64,000 nt of DNA from Chryseobacterium sp. (GTDB lineage Bacteria > Bacteroidota > Bacteroidia > Flavobacteriales > Weeksellaceae), in assembly GCF_029240215.1 (NCBI RefSeq), contig NZ_JARBTK010000001.1, forward strand, positions 186,001 to 250,000. The letters are read 5' to 3'. Below the pieces are notes generated by a model, which was given only the letters and a program-made list of their open reading frames with translations, was not told the DNA's origin and ran no database searches. Made by a program: the position numbers and the translations under genes. Positions 16,931 through 25,472 of this stretch are shown here, piece by piece. Numbering within the stretch: position 1 is the stretch's first letter; the number at the start of each line of letters is the position of its first letter.

Positions 16931-17999
16931 TAGCAACGTCTCCAACAGCCGCTAGAGAAGCCAATTGCATTAAAGCAATCTCTACTGTAAGCCTCGGATT
17001 TTTAGAATTTTTATAATTAATATCTGCATGGTTGCAAATCTCGATGCCATCTATCAATTGCTGAGCATTCCACTTTTGAGCCTGTTCTACAAATTTTGTT
17101 TTCGTTTGTTCGCCAACTTCTATCAGATCAATTGTTGAAGCATTCTGAGCCATCATCAAATCTCTGAAATGGTTCCCCAAACCTGCAATGAAAATATGCG
17201 GATCAAAACCTTTTTTTACAATTTCATTAAAGGCAAAAAGCACTTCCGGAATTTTATTTTCTTTTGCAAAATCTACAATTTTCAGATATTGATCGTAATC
17301 TAAAATATTGAGAACTTCGGCAGCTTTTGCCAAAGTAATATTTTTCTGAGAGAAAGTAGATAATCTATCAAAAATTGAAAGCGCATCTCTTAAAGCTCCA
17401 TCTGCTTTTTGGGCAATCAGATATAAGGCATCATCTTCGTACTTGATGTTTTCTTTTTCAGCAATTCCTTTCAGATGTTCCTGAATATCAAGAATGGTGA
17501 TCCTTTTAAAATCATAAATCTGACAACGAGATAATATCGTAGGAATAATTTTATGCTTTTCAGTTGTAGCCAAGATGAAAATCGCATGAGCGGGAGGCTC
17601 TTCCAAGGTCTTCAGAAATGCATTAAAAGCTGCAGATGACAGCATATGTACCTCGTCAATAATATACACTTTGTACTGACCAACCTGAGGCGCAAAACGC
17701 ACCTGATCAATCAATTCACGAATATCATCAACAGAGTTATTAGAAGCTGCATCTAATTCATAAATATTATACGCAAATCCGTCTTCTGAAACTGAACCGT
17801 CTTTTTCGTTGATTTTTCTGGCTAAAATTCGGGCACAGGTTGTTTTTCCTACTCCACGTGGACCGCAGAATAACAAAGCCTGTGCTAATTGATTTTCTTC
17901 AATAGCATGCTCTAAAGTATCTGTAATATGAGATTGCCCAACAACGGTGTCAAACTGTTGCGGACGGTATTTTCTTGCAGATACGATGAAATTTTCCAT
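16914..17999 (-). CDS. dnaX: DNA polymerase III subunit gamma (gamma/tau N-terminal part)
   Basis: A 361-residue zero-frame product of the clamp-loader ATPase. It has Walker A GPRGVGKTT, Walker B YIIDEVHMLS, sensor 1 ATTEKHKI and the SRCQIYDFKRI motif with the arginine finger. It ends AKKKSL just after an A10 run, at the point where gamma stops in slippage systems. The cysteine-rich zinc module that usually follows ARILAK is missing; the corresponding loop has no Cys. A -7 box ends five bases before the ATG, so the mRNA may be leaderless. Confidence 0.92.
   Translation of the reverse strand: MENFIVSARKYRPQQFDTVVGQSHITDTLEHAIEENQLAQALLFCGPRGVGKTTCARILARKINEKDGSVSEDGFAYNIYELDAASNNSVDDIRELIDQVRFAPQVGQYKVYIIDEVHMLSSAAFNAFLKTLEEPPAHAIFILATTEKHKIIPTILSRCQIYDFKRITILDIQEHLKGIAEKENIKYEDDALYLIAQKADGALRDALSIFDRLSTFSQKNITLAKAAEVLNILDYDQYLKIVDFAKENKIPEVLFAFNEIVKKGFDPHIFIAGLGNHFRDLMMAQNASTIDLIEVGEQTKTKFVEQAQKWNAQQLIDGIEICNHADINYKNSKNPRLTVEIALMQLASLAAVGDVAKKKSL
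16922..16931 (-). other. A10 slippage site in dnaX
   Basis: Ten consecutive A residues on the coding strand, read GCT AAA AAA AAA AGT in zero frame. A -1 shift changes this to AAA AAA AAA AAG TTT and opens the tau frame. A GGAG lies eight bases upstream. Transcriptional or ribosomal slippage is known at similar runs in Thermus and Escherichia dnaX. Confidence 0.7.
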
Positions 18000-18003
18000 A
18001 GCC

Positions 18004-18011
18004 CAAAAGTA
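18004..18011 (-). promoter_or_regulatory. -7 box of dnaX
   Basis: CAAAAGTA reads TACTTTTG on the minus strand. The start codon begins five bases later, so the predicted transcript starts at or next to the ATG. Confidence 0.45.
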
Positions 18012-18087
18012 AGAAATATAGTTTTAATCTGAAAGTATAAAATTTCAAATTTGAATAAAACCTAAGCTTAACTTTTGTAAAAAATAA

Positions 18088-18717
18088 TTATTTCTTCTGA
18101 TATGCAAAATCTATGATATCAACAATCGCTTTCTCAATTTTCTTTCTTCCGTCTTCGGTTTTGGTATCTATTCCGCAGAAAGTGGTTCCGTTGTATGCAG
18201 TATACAGATTAAGATGATAAATCCCTGCAACCAGTAAAGCAGTAATTGCTCTGTATTCTTCAGATTTTTCGCCAAAATGCGGATCAGTGATGTTTTTGAA
18301 TAAGCCTTCACCCACTTCTTCGCGCTGTTCGAATATTTTTTTCAAAATCGGGCGGCTTTCTGAAAGCTCCCATACAATAATTTTCTGAAGTTCTTTATTC
18401 TTTCTTAGGCTCTCAAACTGATTAAGCAAAGCCATTTTTGACATTTCTTTTCCACCGTCAGAAAGATCTACATTCATCTCTTTTTCATCTACCCTGCTCC
18501 AATAATCCTGTGATCTGATGTATTCATCAATAAGCTTATCTGTACTTCCGAAATATTCGTAAATTAGTTTTTTATCGAAACCCGCAACGGCAGCGATTTT
18601 ACTTACCATTAATCCTGAATAACCTTTAGTTTTCAAAATTTTTCCAACTGCATTCAGCAGTTTTTGTTTGGTTTTTTCTTTATCCCTGATAGGACCTTGT
18701 ACAACTTTTCTAGGCAT
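18088..18717 (-). CDS. TetR/AcrR family transcriptional regulator
   Basis: A 209-residue one-domain repressor type. The helix-turn-helix is at about residues 15-60 (KQKLLNAVGKILKTKGYSGLMVSKIAAVAGF then KKLIYEYFGSTDKLI). The remainder is the all-helical ligand and dimerisation domain. Ligand and targets are unknown. It stands alone downstream of dnaX with a 690-base gene-free region upstream, so no target gene is suggested by neighbourhood. Confidence 0.88.
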   Translation of the reverse strand: MPRKVVQGPIRDKEKTKQKLLNAVGKILKTKGYSGLMVSKIAAVAGFDKKLIYEYFGSTDKLIDEYIRSQDYWSRVDEKEMNVDLSDGGKEMSKMALLNQFESLRKNKELQKIIVWELSESRPILKKIFEQREEVGEGLFKNITDPHFGEKSEEYRAITALLVAGIYHLNLYTAYNGTTFCGIDTKTEDGRKKIEKAIVDIIDFAYQKK

Positions 18718-19290
18718 CGTTTATTATTTAAAACTGCAATGAAGCAATTAATTATTTTTATTTTAAAAATAAAAAGTAAATTCTAAAGAAAACGTTTAAT
18801 CGTATTTCTTTATTCATCACCATTCTTTTATCAAAAAGCTATCCGGAACTGTAGATTTCCCACTTTTTTGAAAAGACTTATAATAATTACGATATTAATA
18901 TTTGTTTGGATTTGGCTAAACTCTAAAATATTTATTCATAAAAATAAATATTTGCAATATACCTCTGCACTACATCAGCAAAGCTATTAAAAAAATAGTT
19001 ATCATCAGAACTGATATTGCGATTCACTATTACAAGAGAACTGCTAAAGTAAATTTACATATTAATTTTTTTATTTTAAATATTTTTTTTAGCCTCTAAA
19101 ATTATACCAAATAAGTTTAATAATAAAATTCACAGTTTTCTTTTTTTATCAAAAGTAACTATAAGTTTGGAATCAATTCTCAAAGTGTTTATATTTTGAA
19201 TCAATACAAATTAATTTTTATTTTTATTTAAAGAACTTGCATAATATAATTTATACAAATATAAAGTTATATTTACTTTATTCACAAAAA
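18718..19290. other. AT-rich gene-free region
   Basis: No credible gene on either strand. One clear structure is an 11-bp inverted repeat AAATATTTATT/AATAAATATTT at about 18927-18954. The segment from 19000 to 19290 is extremely AT-rich and featureless to me. Confidence 0.55.
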
Positions 19291-19317
19291 AACCTCAATT
19301 ATTATATAATCAAGGTT
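19291..19317 (-). terminator. terminator of the 611-codon gene
   Basis: AACCT/AGGTT stem extended by further pairs and wobbles, with a T7 run after it on the minus strand. It lies about 95 bases past the stop. Confidence 0.55.
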
Positions 19318-19411
19318 AATATGCTATTAATACTCGATTTATTTTTTTTCTCAACCAGATCACATATGAATTTCTGATTTTTATTTAGCTATTGTTGATT
19401 TTTATTTTCTT

Positions 19412-21220
19412 TTAAGCTTTTAGAATTTCCGGAATTTCAATATTTAAAATCGATAATTCACTCTCGTCGAGTTGATTTTTAATATTTTTGTAATCGTTTC
19501 TGAAAAATTCTGAGCAGGCAAAAAGTTTTTGATAGTACTCAATTCCATTAAGAAGATTACTCTTGAATATGTTCCATTTTTTGATTTGTGCATTGGTCAA
19601 ATTTCCTGAAAAATCTGTTATTTCTTTTTGTAAATGCCTTACGTACATTTTAAGTTCGTTAATGAATATATGAGGACGCTCATTTGTAATCACATTTGAA
19701 TTTCCGTAAATATGTTTTACCATTTCCGAAAGCGAAAGTTCTTTATCAAAATAGGCAAGATTCGGGCCAGGACAAATGACAACTCCTTGCTTTTCTCCCT
19801 TTACAGGAAGATGGTTTTCGATATATGCAGAATTCACCAATCCTACGCACAGGCACGATTTATCGGTAATCTCTTTTTCTTTTTTCTTAAACTGAAGATT
19901 GGTCATTTCATGTTTTTGAAGTTCAAGTTCGTTCAATTTGATTTCCTGGTATTTTTTAGAAGCCGTACAAATTCCTTGTGAAGAATATTCTTTATTTAAA
20001 GCTAATAGTTTTTTCGGACACGAACTTCCGTATTTGTTTTTGGCTGCTTTCTGGTTTTTTAAAACTTCATTAGATGTACCTTTTACCGTATTGAAAGGGA
20101 CTCCGAGAGGAGAAATATGACTCAGATAAAAATCTTCTTCCTTTGAATGAGCCAATAAATTTCGGGTTTCTGCATCTACAGACGTTGCTTCTGGTACAAG
20201 AAGAAAAGGAGAACCCCAACCAACACTGTCAACAAGGTAATTTTTCAGCAAAAAATCATGCTCTTCAGAAGTTCCTACTCCGCCCTGCACCGTGATTTTC
20301 ATCTCTAATGGTTCTGAAGGGACAAATTTTCCTTTCTGTTCTAAAGCCGGGACCATTAAAGAATACGCAGAATCTATCAATTCAGATTTTTTTTGCTTAA
20401 ATTCTTCCATGATCGGGCCTAAAAGCAAACCTTCAGTGGCAAAAGCATGACCACCACAATTTAAACCCGATTCTATTCTGTATTCAGAAATCCACAATCC
20501 TTTTTTTGCCAAAAAATTTCCCTGAATCATCGCAGATCGAAAATCACTTACTTTTAAAATGATTTTCTTTTTTAAAACACCTTCATTATCCGGGAAAAAG
20601 TCATCAAATTCTTCGATATAAGTATACAAACGAGGATTCATACCCGCAGACAAAACCATTGAAGACGAAAGTTTGCTTTTGGCAAACCCCCTTAAAGAAG
20701 CGTGTGCATCATTGTATATAACGGGAAGCTGTTGGTTTTTAATAAAATTATCCTTATCAACTTTCGTCATAATATTAACGTCGATGTTTCCGGGAACAAG
20801 ATTTTTTTCGATAAAATTTTTAATCTGACATCCAAAATAATCTCTGTTTTCCAAAAGATTCTGAAGTGTCGTTTTGATTTCTGAAGTATTCGGAAGAATG
20901 TTGATAAAGTGTTTTAAAGCTTCGGTATTTTTTGAAATTTCCTGTTTGAAGATTTTGAATTTTTCGTTGACGATATCATCAACCATATCGAGATACTCTG
21001 TAATTCTTTTAGCGCGATAATCATCTGTTTTTATTGAAATTTCAGGATAATTGAGATTAAATTTTTTATTATAAAAATTTTTCATCTTTTCTATAATCTC
21101 ATCATCAATTATAGATATTACTGAAGAAATCCCGTATTGTGCAACCCGTATCGGAGAATCGATCGTGTAAGCCAGTCCCATTACCGGAATATGAAAGCTG
21201 TGTAAAGGTTTATTAATCAT
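19412..21220 (-). CDS. unrecognised protein resembling FMN-type nitronate monooxygenases
   Basis: About 602 residues from the ATG at 21220 (the frame extends nine codons further). The N-terminus HIPVMGLAYTIDSPIRVAQYG, the central GLNCGGHAFATEG and GGVGTSEEHDFLL...VGWGSPFLLVPEA follow the order of motifs in nitronate monooxygenase and FabK-like TIM barrels. A C-terminal extension carries several cysteines (SSCP, GICTAS, SCLCVGL, VVICPGP) that could bind an iron-sulfur cluster. No named family is recognised. It is divergent from a TPR regulator across an inverted repeat. Chemistry is inferred only. Confidence 0.6.
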   Translation of the reverse strand: MINKPLHSFHIPVMGLAYTIDSPIRVAQYGISSVISIIDDEIIEKMKNFYNKKFNLNYPEISIKTDDYRAKRITEYLDMVDDIVNEKFKIFKQEISKNTEALKHFINILPNTSEIKTTLQNLLENRDYFGCQIKNFIEKNLVPGNIDVNIMTKVDKDNFIKNQQLPVIYNDAHASLRGFAKSKLSSSMVLSAGMNPRLYTYIEEFDDFFPDNEGVLKKKIILKVSDFRSAMIQGNFLAKKGLWISEYRIESGLNCGGHAFATEGLLLGPIMEEFKQKKSELIDSAYSLMVPALEQKGKFVPSEPLEMKITVQGGVGTSEEHDFLLKNYLVDSVGWGSPFLLVPEATSVDAETRNLLAHSKEEDFYLSHISPLGVPFNTVKGTSNEVLKNQKAAKNKYGSSCPKKLLALNKEYSSQGICTASKKYQEIKLNELELQKHEMTNLQFKKKEKEITDKSCLCVGLVNSAYIENHLPVKGEKQGVVICPGPNLAYFDKELSLSEMVKHIYGNSNVITNERPHIFINELKMYVRHLQKEITDFSGNLTNAQIKKWNIFKSNLLNGIEYYQKLFACSEFFRNDYKNIKNQLDESELSILNIEIPEILKA

Positions 21221-21247
21221 TTTTAAATTAAATATAAATAAAATCAT

Positions 21248-21268
21248 CTTTCATTGATTAAATGAAAG
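21248..21268. repeat. hairpin in the leader of the 611-codon gene
   Basis: CTTTCATT/AATGAAAG with a five-base loop, 28 bases upstream of the minus-strand ATG. It may affect translation or be a binding site. Confidence 0.35.
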
Positions 21269-21351
21269 TTTAAATGATCTGAAAACCTGACACCTTATTA
21301 ATATCCTTAATATGGTCTCGTAAAATTATAATTTAAAAAAGAATTATGCAA

Positions 21352-21422
21352 TCAATACTATTTAAAAAGTAAAAAATCTGTTATTTATCATTTTTATACA
21401 TTATAATGATAAATAGTATTGA
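21352..21422. promoter_or_regulatory. inverted repeat between divergent genes
   Basis: A perfect 12-bp inverted repeat (TCAATACTATTT at 21352-21363, complement at 21411-21422). Within it lies a competing 9-bp pair (TATTTATCA at 21382-21390 with TGATAAATA at 21407-21415) that shares the right arm. Its position between the 611-codon gene and the TPR regulator suggests an operator. Confidence 0.4.
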
Positions 21423-21495
21423 TATGAATAATTTTTAAGTAAATTAGCACCACACTTCACAAAAAATCATTTAAATTACAATCTGATCGGATAAA

Positions 21496-22902
21496 ATGCG
21501 AAGGGTTTTTCTGAAATTTACCTATTTAATTATTTTATTGAGTGTTTTTCTGAAAGCTCAACAATCTGCTCATGTAGAAAAATTCAGAGAAAAAGTTGCC
21601 AAAAATTCTAAGCTTTTTACCACCAATATAGATAATGCATATCGGGAAATCGGGGCATTATTACATGAATCGCACATTTTAAAAGATTCTCTTTCTGAAA
21701 TGAAACTTCTTGACAGAAAATGCCGTTATTTTTACAGCAAAAATCTTACAGACAGTCTTATTATTTCTACAGAAAATTTGCAAATAAAATCTCGTGAATT
21801 TGGGGATTCTTATTATCAAGCAATGGCAAATATTTATCTGGCTGAAACTTACTCCATCAACAAGTTTCATGATAAGGCGATTACTTATCTCAATAACGCC
21901 TACGATATTTTGAAAAAAGATCAGTCTAAGTCTAAAAAAATATTCTACGCAAAAGCCAATATACTTAACAGTTATTCAAATATTTATCTCGACATTAATG
22001 AACCCAGAAAAGCTGCAAAAAAAATTCTTGAAGAAATAAATAGCGGAAAAGAACTTACGGATCCGGAAGAATATGCCAATTTTCAATATTTAAATTATTC
22101 TAATCTTGCCAATATCTATATTCAGTACAATATAGATTCTGCAGATTATTATGTGAAAAAATCTATAGAACTAAAACCTAAAGATTTTTCGAACGACAAA
22201 ACGATGGTTTCTAATTATATTGTTTTGGGTGAGGTAATGAAGTCTAAAGGTGATTTTAAAACTTCAATTGCTAATTTTCATAAAGCACTTTCAATCAGTC
22301 AAAAAAATGGCATTGAACTAAATAAGAGCAATATTTATACAGCTTTACAGGAAATTTACGCGAAGACAAAAAATAAAGACAGTGCAGATTATTATCAGCA
22401 AAAACTGAAACAGCTTGACTTAAATATTTTACAGAGTAAGTACAACTCGCTTCAAAAAGTAATTGAAAAAGAGAAGATTGAAGAAGATGAAAACAGTTCT
22501 CAAAAATTGCTTCTTTTTGGACTTGCTTTTATTGTTCTCGTAGCTGTTTTCGGATTTTTCATGTATATATTTAAAAGAAAAAACAAGAAGGAAACTGATC
22601 TTAATTTACAGGAAACTTACAGCCAATTGATCACCTTGGTCAAAAATAAGGATGAATCTTTTATGTTTACTTTTGAAAATATTTTCCCTCAATTTTCAAG
22701 TAAATTATTAAACATCAATTCTGATCTTCAACAATCCGAAATTGAATTTTGTGCACTTTTAAAACTTAAATTAACAACCAAAGAAATTGCGCAGTATACC
22801 TTCATAGAAACGCGTACAGTACAAAATAAAAAGTACCGGATCAGAAAAAAATTAGAAATTCCTGCAAACGAAGATATTTATCAATTCATAGATAATATTT
22901 AA
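21496..22902 (+). CDS. TPR-containing membrane regulator with C-terminal helix-turn-helix
   Basis: A 468-residue protein. An N-terminal signal or anchor ends near LKAQQ. Residues about 80-320 are tetratricopeptide-like helical repeats (YQAMANIYLAETYSINKFHDKAITYLNNAYDIL is typical). One membrane segment lies near 336-357 (LLLFGLAFIVLVAVFGFFMYIF). A cytoplasmic tail follows with a LuxR-like helix-turn-helix (LKLKLTTKEIAQYTFIETRTVQNKKYRIRKKL). Such proteins are common one-component regulators in Flavobacteriia. Signal and targets are unknown; the divergent gene is a natural candidate. Confidence 0.8.
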   Translation: MRRVFLKFTYLIILLSVFLKAQQSAHVEKFREKVAKNSKLFTTNIDNAYREIGALLHESHILKDSLSEMKLLDRKCRYFYSKNLTDSLIISTENLQIKSREFGDSYYQAMANIYLAETYSINKFHDKAITYLNNAYDILKKDQSKSKKIFYAKANILNSYSNIYLDINEPRKAAKKILEEINSGKELTDPEEYANFQYLNYSNLANIYIQYNIDSADYYVKKSIELKPKDFSNDKTMVSNYIVLGEVMKSKGDFKTSIANFHKALSISQKNGIELNKSNIYTALQEIYAKTKNKDSADYYQQKLKQLDLNILQSKYNSLQKVIEKEKIEEDENSSQKLLLFGLAFIVLVAVFGFFMYIFKRKNKKETDLNLQETYSQLITLVKNKDESFMFTFENIFPQFSSKLLNINSDLQQSEIEFCALLKLKLTTKEIAQYTFIETRTVQNKKYRIRKKLEIPANEDIYQFIDNI

Positions 22903-22926
22903 TTCATTATATATTATCAGACATCC

Positions 22927-22963
22927 AAAAGCCATTATCATTAATTAAATGATAATGGCTTTT
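22927..22963 (+). terminator. intrinsic terminator of the TPR regulator gene
   Basis: A perfect 15-bp stem AAAAGCCATTATCAT/ATGATAATGGCTTTT with a seven-base loop, 25 bases after the stop. The rest of 22964-23161 shows nothing further. Confidence 0.75.
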
Positions 22964-23161
22964 AGTTATTGAACATTCAACCACATCAAATCAATTTTCA
23001 CTTCAGAAATTAGAATCAGAAAAAAAAATTATTTCCAGAAATTTACATTTTCTGTATTGTAAATTAATCAAAAATATTGATCATAAGTCATAAAGTATCT
23101 AATGAGTATCATATTTAGACTAGAAATCATCAAAATATTTCAGTTTAAACAAATCACCTCC

Positions 23162-23169
23162 TACATTTG
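23162..23169 (+). promoter_or_regulatory. -7 box of the type IX cargo gene
   Basis: TACATTTG matches TAnnTTTG, with a leader of about 90 bases to the ATG at 23264. Confidence 0.4.
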
Positions 23170-23263
23170 TCAAATGCTTCTTAAGCAATTATCATAACAA
23201 AAACTTAATTTCTGAAAACTTAAAAAAATCACATAAAAATTATAAAATTTAAAATCAATTATC

Positions 23264-24619
23264 ATGAAAAAAAACTACTCTCTTACTTTTAAAAGAACAC
23301 TCCTACTCTTTGGAGTTGCTGTAAATTTTCTTTCTTTAAAAGCTCAACAGTGGGAAAATGTAGGATCTGCAGCCAATGTTTCGGCAGGAGGTTCCAGTTA
23401 TAATAACCTAGTTGTTGATGGTACAGGAAAATATTATCTTTCTTATTATGACACCTCAGTTTCTAAAGGTTCTGTACAAAAGTTTGAAGGAAGTTCCTGG
23501 TCATATTTAGGAGGAACTGCAGGTATTACAACAGGAATTGCACTTTATAATTCTTTGTCTTTGGATGGTTTGGGAAATGTATTTTATACCAATCAAGGAA
23601 CGGGGTTGGAAGTACGAAAGTTTAGTGGTACGACATGGTCTTCTTTAGCAAGTGCTACAAGTAATACGGTAAATTATCATGCTTCAGCAGTATCACCAGC
23701 AAACGTACTCTTCACTTATTCTTCTGACGGATCAGGAACAGTAAGACGATTTGTAAACAATGCTTGGGAACAAGTCGGTAATGTGGGCTTCTCAAGCGGG
23801 GCAACTTTTGCAGAAATGGTGATCGGAACTAATAATAAAGTATACACATGTAATATATCAAGCGGGGTAAGAGTTTACGAAAACACCACAACTGCGACAT
23901 CTACAGACAACTGGATAATGGTTGGAGGCGCGATTGTAGACACATCATCGTCCGGTGAACAGTATACTTCTGATATTGCGATTGACGGGAATAACAATTT
24001 ATATGTTGCATATATTTCAAATTCTACGAATGGAAGAAAAATAAATGTAAAAAAATGGAATGGTACATCATGGAGCCAAGTTGGTAATGCTAATTTTTCC
24101 GCAAAAGCAGTTCAGCATCTTGCCATTACCGTTACCTCAAGCGGAACACCTTATGTTGTTGCCAGTCAATGGGATAGCTCCGATGGAAATCACCTGAAAA
24201 ATACAGTATATAAGTTTGACAACATAACTGATACGTGGTCTGCTTTTGGAGGAAATTTCGTCTCTGACGATCAGGCAACATATAATGATTTGGCAATAGA
24301 TCCGGTAAATAATTATCTGGTTCTTGCATATTCACAAGGTACAACCAAAGTGAAGAGAATTTCTTTGTCCAGCTTATCTGTAAATGATACCAAAAAAGAA
24401 CTTTCAACTATTTACCCTAATCCAACTACAGGAATTATCTATGTGAAAGGAGAAGACAAAATAAAATCAGTTGAAGTTTCTGATGCTGCCGGAAAAGCAA
24501 TCAAATCTCAAAATGATACTGAAAAAATAGATATTTCAGATGCATCAGCAGGTGTATATTTTGTAACAATAAAGACACAAACAAATAAAACTATCATCAA
24601 AAAAATCATTAAAAAATAA
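23264..24619 (+). CDS. type IX secretion system cargo protein of unknown function
   Basis: A 451-residue secreted protein. A signal peptide ends around LSLKAQQ. Residues about 30-370 contain repeating beta-rich units with W..VG, SSWS and V.KF segments, as in a beta-propeller. The last 75 residues are a type A sorting domain: STIYPNPTTGIIYV at the start, SDAAGK in the middle, ISDASAGVYFVTIKT and KKIIKK at the end. It should cross the outer membrane by type IX secretion and be processed at the C-terminus. Ligand unknown; no enzymatic motif seen. Confidence 0.87.
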   Translation: MKKNYSLTFKRTLLLFGVAVNFLSLKAQQWENVGSAANVSAGGSSYNNLVVDGTGKYYLSYYDTSVSKGSVQKFEGSSWSYLGGTAGITTGIALYNSLSLDGLGNVFYTNQGTGLEVRKFSGTTWSSLASATSNTVNYHASAVSPANVLFTYSSDGSGTVRRFVNNAWEQVGNVGFSSGATFAEMVIGTNNKVYTCNISSGVRVYENTTTATSTDNWIMVGGAIVDTSSSGEQYTSDIAIDGNNNLYVAYISNSTNGRKINVKKWNGTSWSQVGNANFSAKAVQHLAITVTSSGTPYVVASQWDSSDGNHLKNTVYKFDNITDTWSAFGGNFVSDDQATYNDLAIDPVNNYLVLAYSQGTTKVKRISLSSLSVNDTKKELSTIYPNPTTGIIYVKGEDKIKSVEVSDAAGKAIKSQNDTEKIDISDASAGVYFVTIKTQTNKTIIKKIIKK

Positions 24620-24657
24620 AAAGTTTCATATTATCCTTAGAATTTAGAATTAGAGAG

Positions 24658-24690
24658 AATAAGACTTTGCTTGCAGAGTCTTATTTTTTA
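24658..24690 (+). terminator. intrinsic terminator of the type IX cargo gene
   Basis: AATAAGACTTTGC/GCAGAGTCTTATT stem (one wobble), followed by a T run. Confidence 0.75.
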
Positions 24691-24763
24691 TTAATAAAAA
24701 CGTTTTGTGGAATCATTTTTGATAGGATTTAAAATATAAATAAACCTTATTTTAAAATTACTG

Positions 24764-24779
24764 TATATTTATAAATATA
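24764..24779. promoter_or_regulatory. palindromic operator candidate before the MarR gene
   Basis: TATATTTATAAATATA is a perfect 16-bp palindrome ending 11 bases before the MarR start codon. MarR dimers usually bind AT-rich palindromes of this size at their own promoters. The site could control the whole crt operon. Confidence 0.45.
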
Positions 24780-24790
24780 AATTTATTTAA

Positions 24791-25471
24791 ATGGACTTTG
24801 ACTTAATTAAAGATACTGTCACATTACTCGAAGAATTTAATTTGAGTAATAAAAACGCTTCCTATCCTTCAACAATTGATGGTTTCAAAGCTTGGGTCTT
24901 TGATCAGGAATCTCAAAAACAAAACTATGAGAATATGACGGCAGACACAAATTGGGAAGGGAAAGAGCATGGGAGAAGTGCTGAAAGTGCAATTACAACA
25001 CTTTTACTACATCTCAACCGATATGCAAAATCTTATTCAAAATCTGCAATTTCAGATTCTGATTTCTCTACTCAGGAAGATTTCATTTACCTGATTAATC
25101 TTAAAGCTTTCGGAGCAATGTCGAAAATTGATTTAATAAAAAAAAACATTCACGAAAAACCTGTCGGAATTCTGATCATCAACCGGCTTTTGAAGCATGG
25201 CTGGATTCAACAGACAGATTCTGTGCAAGATAAAAGAATCAAATTGATAAATATTACAGAAAAAGGTCTGAAAGTTCTCGAAAACCAGATGGGTAAAATT
25301 CGTCAGGCAACCAAAATCGTTTCAGGTAATCTTTATCATTCAGAAAAAATGGAATTGATTCGTATTCTTAACAAATTAGATCAGTTTCACCATCCTATTT
25401 ATCACAAAAATATTGACAGCAAAGATCTTATAGAAACCGTTTATAAAGATTTTTCATTTGAAAATAATTAA
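24791..25471 (+). CDS. MarR family transcriptional regulator of the carotenoid operon
   Basis: A 226-residue winged-helix protein. The helix-turn-helix and wing lie at about residues 90-165 (LINLKAFGAMSKIDLIKKNIHEKPVGILIINRLLKHGWI, then DKRIKLINITEKG). N-terminal and C-terminal helices would form the dimer interface. It is first in a run of six same-strand genes with gaps of 1 to 28 bases, so it is probably co-transcribed with and regulates the crt genes. Inducer unknown; some MarR regulators of carotenoid operons sense isoprenoid diphosphates. Confidence 0.85.
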   Translation: MDFDLIKDTVTLLEEFNLSNKNASYPSTIDGFKAWVFDQESQKQNYENMTADTNWEGKEHGRSAESAITTLLLHLNRYAKSYSKSAISDSDFSTQEDFIYLINLKAFGAMSKIDLIKKNIHEKPVGILIINRLLKHGWIQQTDSVQDKRIKLINITEKGLKVLENQMGKIRQATKIVSGNLYHSEKMELIRILNKLDQFHHPIYHKNIDSKDLIETVYKDFSFENN

Positions 25472-25472
25472 T

